A stretch of DNA of 64,000 bases from DASCOT01 sp965197275 (GTDB lineage: Bacteria; Acidobacteriota; UBA890; WLXD01), in the NCBI GenBank assembly GCA_965197275.1, contig CBDAMQ010000006.1, forward strand, positions 1-64,000, given 5' to 3'. The position numbers and the translations under genes are program-made. How positions within the stretch are numbered: position 1 is the stretch's first letter; the number at the start of each line of letters is the position of its first letter. Below, one piece after another: positions 56,942 to 64,000 of the stretch. Below the pieces are notes generated by a model. That model worked only from the letters and a program-made list of their open reading frames with translations, was not told the origin of the DNA and did not search any database.

Positions 56942-59377
56942 CTATGACGTGACGCTCGGCGACTCCACCGAGACGTCCGAGTCTCTCATTGCGTGCAGGA
57001 TATCCACCAGCACTCCGGCGGCGGTCACCTCCGTGCCGGCACCCGGGCCCTGTACCACCAGCGGGGCATCACGGTAGCGCTCGGTCCAGAACGCAAACAG
57101 GTTGTCGCGATCGCGCACCGCAGCGCAGGGGTGATCCGTTGGAATCTCCTGCAGCCCGACCCTGGCGCCACTGTCATCCAGCGTCGCCAGATAGCAGAGG
57201 ACTGCATCGCGTTGCGCGCACACCGCCTGCCGCTCGGCAAAATGTGCATCGAGTGTGTCCAGCCCCTCCCAGAACCCGTCCAGCGACGTCGCCGACAGGT
57301 CGGGATCGGGGAGCAGTGACTCCACCTGAACATCGGCGGGTTCCAGCGTGCGGCCGGCGACTCGTGCCAAGATCAGCAGCTTTCGGGCGACGTCCATGCC
57401 GCTGAGGTCCTCGCGGGGATCGGGCTCCGTATAACCGGCCTCGTGGGCCTGGCGGACCGCTGCGCTGAACGCCTCGCCCCGTCGCAGGCGGTCCATCAGG
57501 AAGCTCAGCGTGCCGGAGAATGTGCCCTCGACCTTCACCAGCCGATCGCCGCTGGCGACAAGATCGGTCAGCGTACGGATCACCGGTAGCCCGGCGCCCA
57601 CCGTCGCCTCGTGATAGAGGCGACCCAGTTCGCTCCCCGCATCTCGGATTGCCTCCCAATCCTCGAGCGGACCGGCCAGCGGCTTCTTGTTCGCGGTTGC
57701 CACGGCGACGCCGGCGTTAAGCAGCGGTGCGTAGGTCTCGCCGATCTCGTCTGCCGCAGTGCAGTCGACGAACACCCGGCGTCCGCCCAGCCCGCAGGTC
57801 CAGTTGACGAGCTCGGTCAGATCCGTTGGCCGTTCGTCGGCCGCCTCGACCCGACCCTGGCCGGACGTCTTCATATTGCGGCTGTTGGCGATCCCCACGA
57901 CCACCAGACGAGGGTCGTTGGCGGCGGTCGCTCGCAGTTGTTCCAGTAGCGCCGACCCCACGCCGCCGGTGCCGACAACGACGACTCGAGCCGTGCCACC
58001 GTCCTCGAACAGGCAGCGATGCATGGACTCTAGAGCCCGACGTTCATCGTCCCGACCGACCACCAGCGAGATGTTGAGCTCCGAGGAACCCTGCGCGATC
58101 GCGTGGATGTTCACCCCACTGGCGCCGAGCACGCTGCACAGCTTGCCGGCGATTCCCGGCGTGTGGCGCATGCCCTCTCCGACCGCCGCCAGAACCGAGA
58201 GGTCGTTTTCCACTACCAGGTCCTCGATCAGCCCGGCGCTGCGCTCCAGATGAAATTCGCGGTCGACGCGTTGATGAGCGGTCTCGATGGCGTCGGGCGC
58301 GATGGCGAAGCAGATGGAATGCTCGCTCGACGCCTGGCTGATCAGGATCACATTGATCTCTGCATCCGCGAGCGCGCCGAACAGACGACCGGCGATCCCT
58401 GGCATGCCGAACATCCCGTCGCCCTCCAGCCGCATCAGGCTGACGCGGTTGATCGACGAGATCCCACAAATAGCCCGTGGGCGTTGTGGACGATCGTTGT
58501 CGATGCGAGTGCCAGCGAAGTCCGGGTTCAGGGTGTTGCGGATCAGCAGCGGGACCGAGGCCTCGCGCGCCGGCCGGACTGTGGGTGGGTACACCACCCG
58601 GGCTCCGAAATGCGACAGCTCCATGAGCTCTTCGTAGCTCAGATGCGAGATCGGTCGGGCGCTCTCCACCAGTCGCGGATCGGCACTCAGCACCCCGTCG
58701 ACGTCGGTCCAGATCTCGATGACCTCGGCGCCTACCGCTGCTCCGGCCAGCGATGCGGTCAGGTCCGAGCCACCCCTGCCCAGGGTCGAGGTCTTGCCGT
58801 CGGCAGTCGCGGCAATGAATCCGGTGAGCACGGGTACGCCAGCACTCTGACCGAGGTGGTCGCGAAGCCGCTTGGCGGTGATCTCCGGCTCGACCGCCGC
58901 GGATCCGAATCGTCGGTCGGTGACGATCAGCTGCCGCGCATCACATGCCGTCGCCACCAGACCTGAGCGCCGGAGTGCTGTGGCTACCAGCTCGACCGAC
59001 AGCAGCTCGCCGGTCGAGAGGATCGAGTCGAGCGTTCTGGGGCTGCACTCTCCCACCAGTGCGACGCCGCGAAGACGGTCCCGCAGCTCGTCCAGCACCG
59101 AGGTCAGTCGCTCGCGCAGCGTGTGCGCGTCGTTGCTGTCCGCGAGGACCTGGAGAGCCTCGAGGTGCCGCGATTCGATCGCATCGCAGGTGGCGTCGAA
59201 GTCGGCGTCGTCAACAGCCAGCTCGGACGCGGCCAACAGTGCGTCGGTAGTGCCAGCCATGGCAGACACCACCACGCAGACGCGGGTCTGGCTTGCGGCC
59301 TCGGCAACGATGCGCGCCACCGCCGCAATGCGCTCGGCGCTTTGCAGCGAGGTGCCGCCGAATTTGAGGATCTTCAT
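56942..59377 (-). CDS. thrA: Bifunctional aspartokinase I/homoserine dehydrogenase I
   Basis: 811 residues, the standard length for ThrA/MetL fusions. The kinase half starts MKILKFGGTSLQSAERIAAV, with VLTGFIAATADGKTSTLGRG as ATP/Asp loop. Two ACT regions follow (~315-460; GMFGMPGIAGRLFGALADAE, GMRHTPGIAGKLCSVLGASG), the likely threonine sites. The dehydrogenase half starts VVVVGTGGVGSALLEQLRAT and has TANKKPLAGPLEDWEAIRDA and EGTFSGTLSFLMDRLRRGEA. It catalyses the first and third steps of threonine/methionine synthesis. Co-transcribed with asd. Confidence 0.95.
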   Translation of the reverse strand: MKILKFGGTSLQSAERIAAVARIVAEAASQTRVCVVVSAMAGTTDALLAASELAVDDADFDATCDAIESRHLEALQVLADSNDAHTLRERLTSVLDELRDRLRGVALVGECSPRTLDSILSTGELLSVELVATALRRSGLVATACDARQLIVTDRRFGSAAVEPEITAKRLRDHLGQSAGVPVLTGFIAATADGKTSTLGRGGSDLTASLAGAAVGAEVIEIWTDVDGVLSADPRLVESARPISHLSYEELMELSHFGARVVYPPTVRPAREASVPLLIRNTLNPDFAGTRIDNDRPQRPRAICGISSINRVSLMRLEGDGMFGMPGIAGRLFGALADAEINVILISQASSEHSICFAIAPDAIETAHQRVDREFHLERSAGLIEDLVVENDLSVLAAVGEGMRHTPGIAGKLCSVLGASGVNIHAIAQGSSELNISLVVGRDDERRALESMHRCLFEDGGTARVVVVGTGGVGSALLEQLRATAANDPRLVVVGIANSRNMKTSGQGRVEAADERPTDLTELVNWTCGLGGRRVFVDCTAADEIGETYAPLLNAGVAVATANKKPLAGPLEDWEAIRDAGSELGRLYHEATVGAGLPVIRTLTDLVASGDRLVKVEGTFSGTLSFLMDRLRRGEAFSAAVRQAHEAGYTEPDPREDLSGMDVARKLLILARVAGRTLEPADVQVESLLPDPDLSATSLDGFWEGLDTLDAHFAERQAVCAQRDAVLCYLATLDDSGARVGLQEIPTDHPCAAVRDRDNLFAFWTERYRDAPLVVQGPGAGTEVTAAGVLVDILHAMRDSDVSVESPSVTS

Positions 59378-59404
59378 TCCAACAGTCCGGGTGGCGACGC
59401 CGGC

Positions 59405-59947
59405 TCAGTAGACGCGTCGGTACCCGCCGTCGAATACCGTGGTCCAGCTGGCGCCGCCGTCAGTGCTCTGCTCCCAATGCTGTCGAACGTGACCGCTCTC
59501 GAGAGGCGTCCAGGTGATGCGGCTCGTGCCATTGGCCGCGACCATGCGCATGCTGCCGTTTTCGATGCCACCGTTGATGTAGAGCGGCGACCCGGCTACG
59601 TCGATCCAGGTCTGATGCCATTGGCCGCTGCCGGTGTCATAGAAGTTGTAGCTCGAGCCGCGGTGCCCGGTGCTGCCGCGCCAGCTTTCGTGCAGCGCGC
59701 AGCCACCCAGGACCTTGTCGATACGGTTGCTACCGACACGCTGGCCCTGGGGACCATATACCTCCCAATCGCCGATCCAGAAATCGAACTGGCGGTGCTC
59801 CGGCGTGGAGCAGGGACTCTGCTGCTGCTGCTGAGCAGCCGCCGGTGAGCTCGGGGCTGGCATAGGCCCGCCAACGCCCTGCGGATTGGCAGGGGCGGCG
59901 GCCATCAGGACGGCAATTCCGATCGGGGCGGTGCGGCGAATCTGCAT
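59405..59947 (-). CDS. Secreted hypothetical protein, DUF1579-like, 180 aa
   Basis: Signal peptide MQIRRTAPIGIAVLMAAAPA, then a proline/glutamine linker (SSPAAAQQQQQSPC). The domain begins HRQFDFWIGDWEVYGPQGQR and continues NRIDKVLGGCALHESWRGST, YNFYDTGSGQWHQTWIDVAG. This FDFWIGDW...L.GC.L.E.W pattern is shared by a widespread family of uncharacterised secreted proteins, probably lipocalin-like beta-barrels that bind small molecules. It is 27 bp after thrA's stop but on the opposite flank of the operon; both are on the minus strand. Confidence 0.7.
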   Translation of the reverse strand: MQIRRTAPIGIAVLMAAAPANPQGVGGPMPAPSSPAAAQQQQQSPCSTPEHRQFDFWIGDWEVYGPQGQRVGSNRIDKVLGGCALHESWRGSTGHRGSSYNFYDTGSGQWHQTWIDVAGSPLYINGGIENGSMRMVAANGTSRITWTPLESGHVRQHWEQSTDGGASWTTVFDGGYRRVY

Positions 59948-59983
59948 ATTGCTGGTCTCGCGGGGGATTGAGGTTGTCGGCGT

Positions 59984-60436
59984 CTACGACGCCATGCCTT
60001 TGTCCTGCAACTCTTTCTCAGCGTCGGGTGACTTCGAAAGGGCTGTTAGGCGCATGCCCCGAAGAACCCCCGACCTCTTGCTGAACTGAATGTTGCCGTA
60101 CTCCACGATCTGCACACGGTTCCCCCATGGATCGCGAAACTCCAGCCCGGACGTGGAAAGCACTTCGACATCGAGGCTCCTCAGGCGGGCGCGAACCAGC
60201 TCCATATCGTCGACGACGAGGCCGAAATGCCTCTCCTCGTCAGGCGCCCGGGCGCCACCCTCGGCAATGGCGAGGAACTGATCGCCCATGTCGAGGAATG
60301 CGATGCGATCGAATCGGTTGCGGAACTCGATATCGAAGATCTCACCGTAGAAACGCAGCGCTTCATCTAGGTTACCCACCTCCAGCGCCACGTGGTTTAC
60401 GCCGACCATCCGAGCCCTTCGATCAGTGTCGTTCAA
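59984..60436 (-). CDS. VOC-family (glyoxalase/bleomycin-resistance) metalloprotein
   Basis: 150 residues. N-terminal half-site GVNHVALEVGNLDEALRFYG (metal His) and C-terminal half-site RHFGLVVDDMELVRARLRSL with LEFRDPWGNRVQIVEYGNIQ (metal Glu) form the paired beta-alpha-beta-beta-beta modules. Members are dioxygenases, isomerases or resistance proteins; the substrate is unknown. Cytosolic, with no signal peptide. The start ATG (MNDTDRRARMVGVNH) is kept although the inner ATG of MVGVNH would also do. The stop leaves 36 bp to the DUF1579-like gene. Confidence 0.8.
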   Translation of the reverse strand: MNDTDRRARMVGVNHVALEVGNLDEALRFYGEIFDIEFRNRFDRIAFLDMGDQFLAIAEGGARAPDEERHFGLVVDDMELVRARLRSLDVEVLSTSGLEFRDPWGNRVQIVEYGNIQFSKRSGVLRGMRLTALSKSPDAEKELQDKGMAS

Positions 60437-60506
60437 AGCCGCTTCCTTGCTCGAGTTGATGATCCACCCAGGGATTGTGTCTCAAGTGTGACGCCGGAGT
60501 CGGTTC

Positions 60507-61547
60507 CTACACACCCACGCCGAAGATCGGTACCGAATCGCTCTTGCCGCGAATGGGGACGTTGCCGATTGGCTGCAGATCGTGCTTGCCATCGAGCAGC
60601 GCCGCGGTAGAGCCAGAAAGCAGGATTCGGGTGCCGTGTTCTTTGTTGAGTTGCTCCAGGCGGGCCGCGAGGTTCACGGCGTCGCCGATGACGGTGTAGT
60701 TGACGCGGTCGCCAGAGCCCACGTTGCCCGCTACCACGGGTCCGGTGTTGATGCCGATCCGGCTGCGCAGCCGCACGCCGGCGAACGTCCGGTCGCGCAT
60801 CGCCTCCTGCATGCCCACGGCTGCCTTGACCGCATTGGCGGCATGGTCAGGATCCTCTACCGGAACGTTGAAGGTCACCAGCATGCCGTCCCCCTGGAAC
60901 TGGTTGACGATCCCGCCGTGCCGCCCGATCGGCTCGATCACCGCCGGGTAGTACTCGTTGAGCATCTGAACGACCTGGTCCGGGGGAAGGCTCTCGGCCG
61001 TGGTGGTGAAGGACTCGATGTCCGCGAATAGGATCGTGGCGGTGGTGTGCTGTGGCGCCAGGTGACCGTGGCCCTCCACGATGGCCTCGACGACTTTCTC
61101 GGGGACGTACTTGCCGAAAACGCTGCGGATCACCGCCAGCTGCTGGGCGACGTCGTCGCGGAGACGTTTCTTCTCCAGCGTCGCCCCGACGCGCGCCTTC
61201 AGCAGCGTCTTGTTGAACGGCTTGGTCAAATAGTCCTCGGCGCCGAGCTCGACGCAGCGCACTACGCTGTCGATCTCGGTCAGGGCCGAGACCATGATCA
61301 CCGGCAACTCGGCGAGCCGCCCCTCGCCTCGCAAATGCTCCAGGACCTGATAGCCGTCCATCTCCGGCATCATGATGTCCAGCAGCACGAGGTCGAAGTG
61401 CCGCTCAGCAATCATCTCGACGGCTTCGCGACCGTTGCTGGCGGTACGGATGTCGGAGTACCCGAGTCGCTTCAATCGTCGGGCGAGGATATTGCGGTTG
61501 TCCTCGATGTCGTCGACCACCAGCAGCGCGGCATCTTCCTCGTTCAA
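60507..61547 (-). CDS. Response regulator with class III adenylate/guanylate cyclase output domain
   Basis: 346 residues from a TTG at 61547, chosen because GGGGAG lies five bases upstream and the receiver domain begins right after (MNEEDAALLVVDDIEDNRN). The phospho-acceptor Asp is in FDLVLLDIMMPEMDGYQVLE and the conserved Lys in AEDYLTKPFN. A coiled linker (LRDDVAQQLAVIRSVFGKYV) leads to the cyclase: ATILFADIESFTTTAESLPP (metal Asp), QFQGDGMLVTF, NVGSGDRVNYTVIGDAVNLA. It makes cAMP or cGMP when phosphorylated. No partner kinase is in the window. Confidence 0.9.
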   Translation of the reverse strand: MNEEDAALLVVDDIEDNRNILARRLKRLGYSDIRTASNGREAVEMIAERHFDLVLLDIMMPEMDGYQVLEHLRGEGRLAELPVIMVSALTEIDSVVRCVELGAEDYLTKPFNKTLLKARVGATLEKKRLRDDVAQQLAVIRSVFGKYVPEKVVEAIVEGHGHLAPQHTTATILFADIESFTTTAESLPPDQVVQMLNEYYPAVIEPIGRHGGIVNQFQGDGMLVTFNVPVEDPDHAANAVKAAVGMQEAMRDRTFAGVRLRSRIGINTGPVVAGNVGSGDRVNYTVIGDAVNLAARLEQLNKEHGTRILLSGSTAALLDGKHDLQPIGNVPIRGKSDSVPIFGVGV

Positions 61548-61726
61548 TTCATCTCCCCTACGTGAGGCAGGGAAGCCTATCACCGCTCCCGTGCCGTTCC
61601 GGTCGCCAGGGCGATGTGCTAGCGTCCGACCCAGCCACGGGGCTCGGTCGAGCCTGAACGCCTTCACTGGCAGGCTTATCGAGCGGCGTCTTGCTGCTCC
61701 CGCGCCGCGAGAACCAGGAGGCCGCG

Positions 61727-63718
61727 ATGAAGTTCACCGACCGCGAACTGGGCATGGACCGTGCCATTACCCGCCGCGATTTTCTCAACGGTGCCAGTGT
61801 CGCTATCGGCAGCGCCGGAGCGATCGGTGCGGCGGCCCCGGCGAGCGCTCACGCCGCAGACGGCCCGAATGGCGGCGCGTCCGCACGACGCCCCGTGCAG
61901 ATGGACGGCGAGCATTACCCGCCGGGGCTGACCGGAATGCGTGGCAGCCACGAGGGCTCGTTCGAGGTGGCGCACGAGATGCGCTACGGCAAGACCTGGG
62001 ACCAGCCTGAGGACACCGGCGAGGTGTACGACCTGATCGTGGTTGGCGGCGGCCTGAGCGGCCTGGCAGCGGCGTTTTACTTCCGCAAGGCGCTGCCCGA
62101 ATCGAAGGTGCTGGTGCTCGACAATCACGACGACTTCGGCGGCCACGCGAAGCGCAACGAGGTCATGGTCAACGGGCACCAGGTGATCGGCACCGGAGGC
62201 ACCTCCTACATAACCGGTGCGTACACGCCCGAGGGCGAGAGTCTGCTCGAGGAGATCGGCATCGATCCCGAGCGCTTCCACAAGCTCGGCGGCGAGCGCG
62301 GCGTGCTGGCTCGCGAGTACGGCCTGCAGAACGCGGTGTTCTTCGACGAGGAGAACTTCGGCGAGGATCGACTCACGGTGGGCGTGCCGGGGCGCCGCGC
62401 CAGCGGAGCAGCGCCGCTGCCGTGGTCCGAGTTCCTGGCCAAGACGCCGCTACCGGCGAAGGCGCAGAAAGACATCGCCGATCTCTACGACAATCGGCGC
62501 GACTACATGCCGGGAGCCACCGTCGAAGAGAAGATCCGTCGGCTCAAGAAGATGAGCTACAAGGACTTCCTGCTCGACGTCGTCGGCGTGGACGACGCCG
62601 TGGTCAAGTACTTCTGGCACAGCCCGGACTCCAACGGTGTCGCCGGTATCGACACCCAAAGCGCCTGGGGTGCGTTCCGATCAGCATGGGTCCCGGGACT
62701 CGACGCGATGGGTCTCGAACGGCCAAAGCGCAACTGGCTCGAGGGAAGGGACAACCCGTGGGAGGGAATCAAGTTCCCGGACGGCAACGCCGGAATCGCG
62801 CGGCTGATCGTTCGCTGGCTGATCCCGGACTCACTTCCCGGCAGCACCATGGAGGACTCGGTCGCCACGCACGTGCGCTACGGAGAGCTCGACAAGCCGA
62901 GCAACCCGGTGCGCATCCGTCTGAGCAGCACGGTGGTCAACGCTCGGCATCGTGGCGAGCGCCGCACTGCCGGCGAGGTCGAGGTGACCTACGTTCACGC
63001 CGGTAAGGCACGCCGGGTGCGCGGCGGCACCTGCGTCATGGCCTGCTACAACGCCATGATCCCGTATCTGTGCCCTGACTTCCCGCAGGAGCAGAAGACG
63101 GCTCTGAAGTGGGCGGTGCGCAAGCCGTACGTCGAGACCAACGTCGTGCTGCGCAACTGGCGAGCGTTCCACGAGCTCGGCATCGCCCGTATCAGCTGTC
63201 CTATGGGTTACCACCAGTCCATTTCGCTCACCGACTGGGCTCCGAGCATCGGCGACTACACGCGTCCCGGAGACCCCGAGGACCCGATGATGCTGCACCT
63301 GTCTTTCGTGCCGATCGAACCGGGATTGCCCTCCAAGGACCAGTTCCGCGCCGGCCGCGAGAGGCTGCTGGCGACGACGTTCGAGACCGTCGAGCGCAAC
63401 ACCCGCGACCAGCTGGCCCGGGCGCTGGACGGCAGCGGGTTCGATCCGGCACGCGACATCGAGGCGATGATCTGCAACCGCTGGCCGCACGGCTACGCCG
63501 GCTCCGCGAACGATCTGTACGATCCTGAGTACGGCTACGACGAGGCACCGTGGGTCGTGGGCCGCGAGCGCTTCGGCCGCATCACGGTGGCCAACTCGGA
63601 CGCCGCCGCCACCTGTCTGACGCAGGCGGCGTTCGACCAGGCGCACCGTGCCGTGCAGGAGCTGATAACTGACGTGATCCGGCTGGAGTTCCAGTATCCC
63701 TGGGCGGAGAGGACCTGA
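61727..63718 (+). CDS. Spermidine-dehydrogenase-like FAD oxidoreductase, Tat-exported
   Basis: 663 residues from MKFTDRELGMDRAITRRDFL, with AGGAGG six bases upstream. A Tat signal (ITRRDFLNGASVAIGSAGAI) precedes the FAD-binding motif YDLIVVGGGLSGLAAAFYFR. The motifs NHDDFGGHAKRNEV and GTGGTSYITGAYTPEGESLL, plus NRWPHGYAGSANDLYDPEYG near the end, resemble bacterial spermidine dehydrogenase (SpdH), which oxidises spermidine to an aminoaldehyde plus diaminopropane in the periplasm. Other polyamine or flavin oxidases of the family are possible. It is divergent from the cyclase regulator (179 bp). The start and length fit the family (~620-660 aa). Confidence 0.8.
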   Translation: MKFTDRELGMDRAITRRDFLNGASVAIGSAGAIGAAAPASAHAADGPNGGASARRPVQMDGEHYPPGLTGMRGSHEGSFEVAHEMRYGKTWDQPEDTGEVYDLIVVGGGLSGLAAAFYFRKALPESKVLVLDNHDDFGGHAKRNEVMVNGHQVIGTGGTSYITGAYTPEGESLLEEIGIDPERFHKLGGERGVLAREYGLQNAVFFDEENFGEDRLTVGVPGRRASGAAPLPWSEFLAKTPLPAKAQKDIADLYDNRRDYMPGATVEEKIRRLKKMSYKDFLLDVVGVDDAVVKYFWHSPDSNGVAGIDTQSAWGAFRSAWVPGLDAMGLERPKRNWLEGRDNPWEGIKFPDGNAGIARLIVRWLIPDSLPGSTMEDSVATHVRYGELDKPSNPVRIRLSSTVVNARHRGERRTAGEVEVTYVHAGKARRVRGGTCVMACYNAMIPYLCPDFPQEQKTALKWAVRKPYVETNVVLRNWRAFHELGIARISCPMGYHQSISLTDWAPSIGDYTRPGDPEDPMMLHLSFVPIEPGLPSKDQFRAGRERLLATTFETVERNTRDQLARALDGSGFDPARDIEAMICNRWPHGYAGSANDLYDPEYGYDEAPWVVGRERFGRITVANSDAAATCLTQAAFDQAHRAVQELITDVIRLEFQYPWAERT

Positions 63719-64000
63719 TCGCGCCGGCGGGTGTCGTTGCTCGGGACCATAACCGGGACTACCTACATTCGTCACCGACGCTCACAGTTCCACGATGAGC
63801 GCACTCCCGACGCAGCAGGTTACCGGACCCAATGTTGCCGCCGTACAGGAGCCTCGCATTCGTCACCGCGCCACCACTCGGCTCGATCTCGAGTCGGTAG
63901 CGCTGCGACGGCGACTTGACGTAGATGATTCGACGAGTGCGCGTCGAAGGTGTGTCTGAGTCCTCGAGTGGCGGACCCTAGCCGGGTGAAGCTTCCGCTG
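63719..64000. other. Right-end region without an assigned gene
   Basis: 282 bp. On the minus strand a frame of ~72 codons (63759-63976) reads RRIIYVKSPSQRYRLEIEPS and later NARLLYGGNIGSGNLLRREC. It is stop-bounded on both sides and has no start codon with a ribosome-binding site except an internal GTG. It may be a gene remnant. Nothing else is recognised. Confidence 0.35.

Noticed and set aside
63759..63976. 72-codon minus-strand frame at the right end
   Set aside because: Protein-like in parts but stop-bounded, with no good start, and no family recognised; recorded only as intergenic content.
1..64000. CRISPR arrays, rRNA or tRNA genes, prophage structural genes
   Set aside because: No regularly spaced direct repeats, tRNA-like cloverleaf or rRNA stretches, or phage structural proteins were recognised by eye.

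Overview
The window is a 64 kb stretch of GC-rich DNA from a Gram-negative, aerobic, heterotrophic bacterium. Lipoproteins, Tat and Sec exports, two outer-membrane-barrel-type proteins (DUF5916), a periplasmic SoxC/SoxD pair, a fused aspartokinase-homoserine dehydrogenase and a thioredoxin-type arsenate reductase point to Pseudomonadota, possibly a marine or host-associated gammaproteobacterial lineage. This placement is an inference. Gene density is high and most genes lie in short, tightly spaced operons for importing and breaking down small nitrogenous or organic acids. I saw no rRNA, tRNA or CRISPR array.

Layout. 1-2.4 kb: the end of a Lon-type protease, small hypotheticals, an ArsC/pterin dehydratase pair. 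2.46-2.64 kb: a 185-bp element with 30-bp terminal inverted repeats. 2.6-4.7 kb: two tandem secreted TPR paralogues. 4.9-7.9 kb: a carnitine-degradation operon (beta-keto acid cleavage enzyme, carnitine 3-dehydrogenase) ending in an uncharacterised protein with a DHH-like metal motif. 8.1-16.3 kb: two DUF5916 paralogues flanking an aminotransferase, a 40-residue secreted peptide gene and a DUF2339 membrane protein. 16.3-24.9 kb: FAD oxidoreductase, a decayed carotenoid-desaturase-like gene end, SoxCD, an odd metallo-beta-lactamase-fold lipoprotein, a penicillin-acylase-family protein, a cupin and a class-C beta-lactamase-like lipoprotein.

24.9-32.6 kb is the most interesting part. A lysine 2,3-aminomutase is divergent from a five-gene overlapping operon: P5C-dehydrogenase-like aldehyde dehydrogenase, ornithine/GABA-type aminotransferase, both subunits of a CatIJ/Gct-type CoA-transferase, and a second class III aminotransferase. 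Together these supply each step needed to turn lysine into beta-lysine, 3-aminoadipate, 3-oxoadipate and 3-oxoadipyl-CoA. I know of no described pathway with this exact layout; the proposal is inference from family knowledge.

32.65-34.29 kb is a nest of repeats. It holds three related elements bounded by long perfect stems. Stem sequences differ between copies but remain self-complementary, while a 56-nt core is identical. One copy is interrupted by a decayed IS481-family element. 34.3-44 kb: an operon for a DUF3311/sodium symporter, hydantoinase/oxoprolinase HyuAB and a 1430-residue M14 peptidase. 44.4-47.5 kb: an MttB-family methyltransferase and an ECF sigma factor with membrane partners. 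47.5-54.5 kb: glycosyltransferase, secreted protein, an aldehyde dehydrogenase/enolase-superfamily/MFS operon and a beta-hydroxyacid dehydrogenase. 54.5-64 kb: a truncated DUF1080 gene, a secreted kinase-like protein, the thrA-asd amino acid operon, small enzymes, a response regulator-cyclase and a spermidine-dehydrogenase-like flavoprotein.
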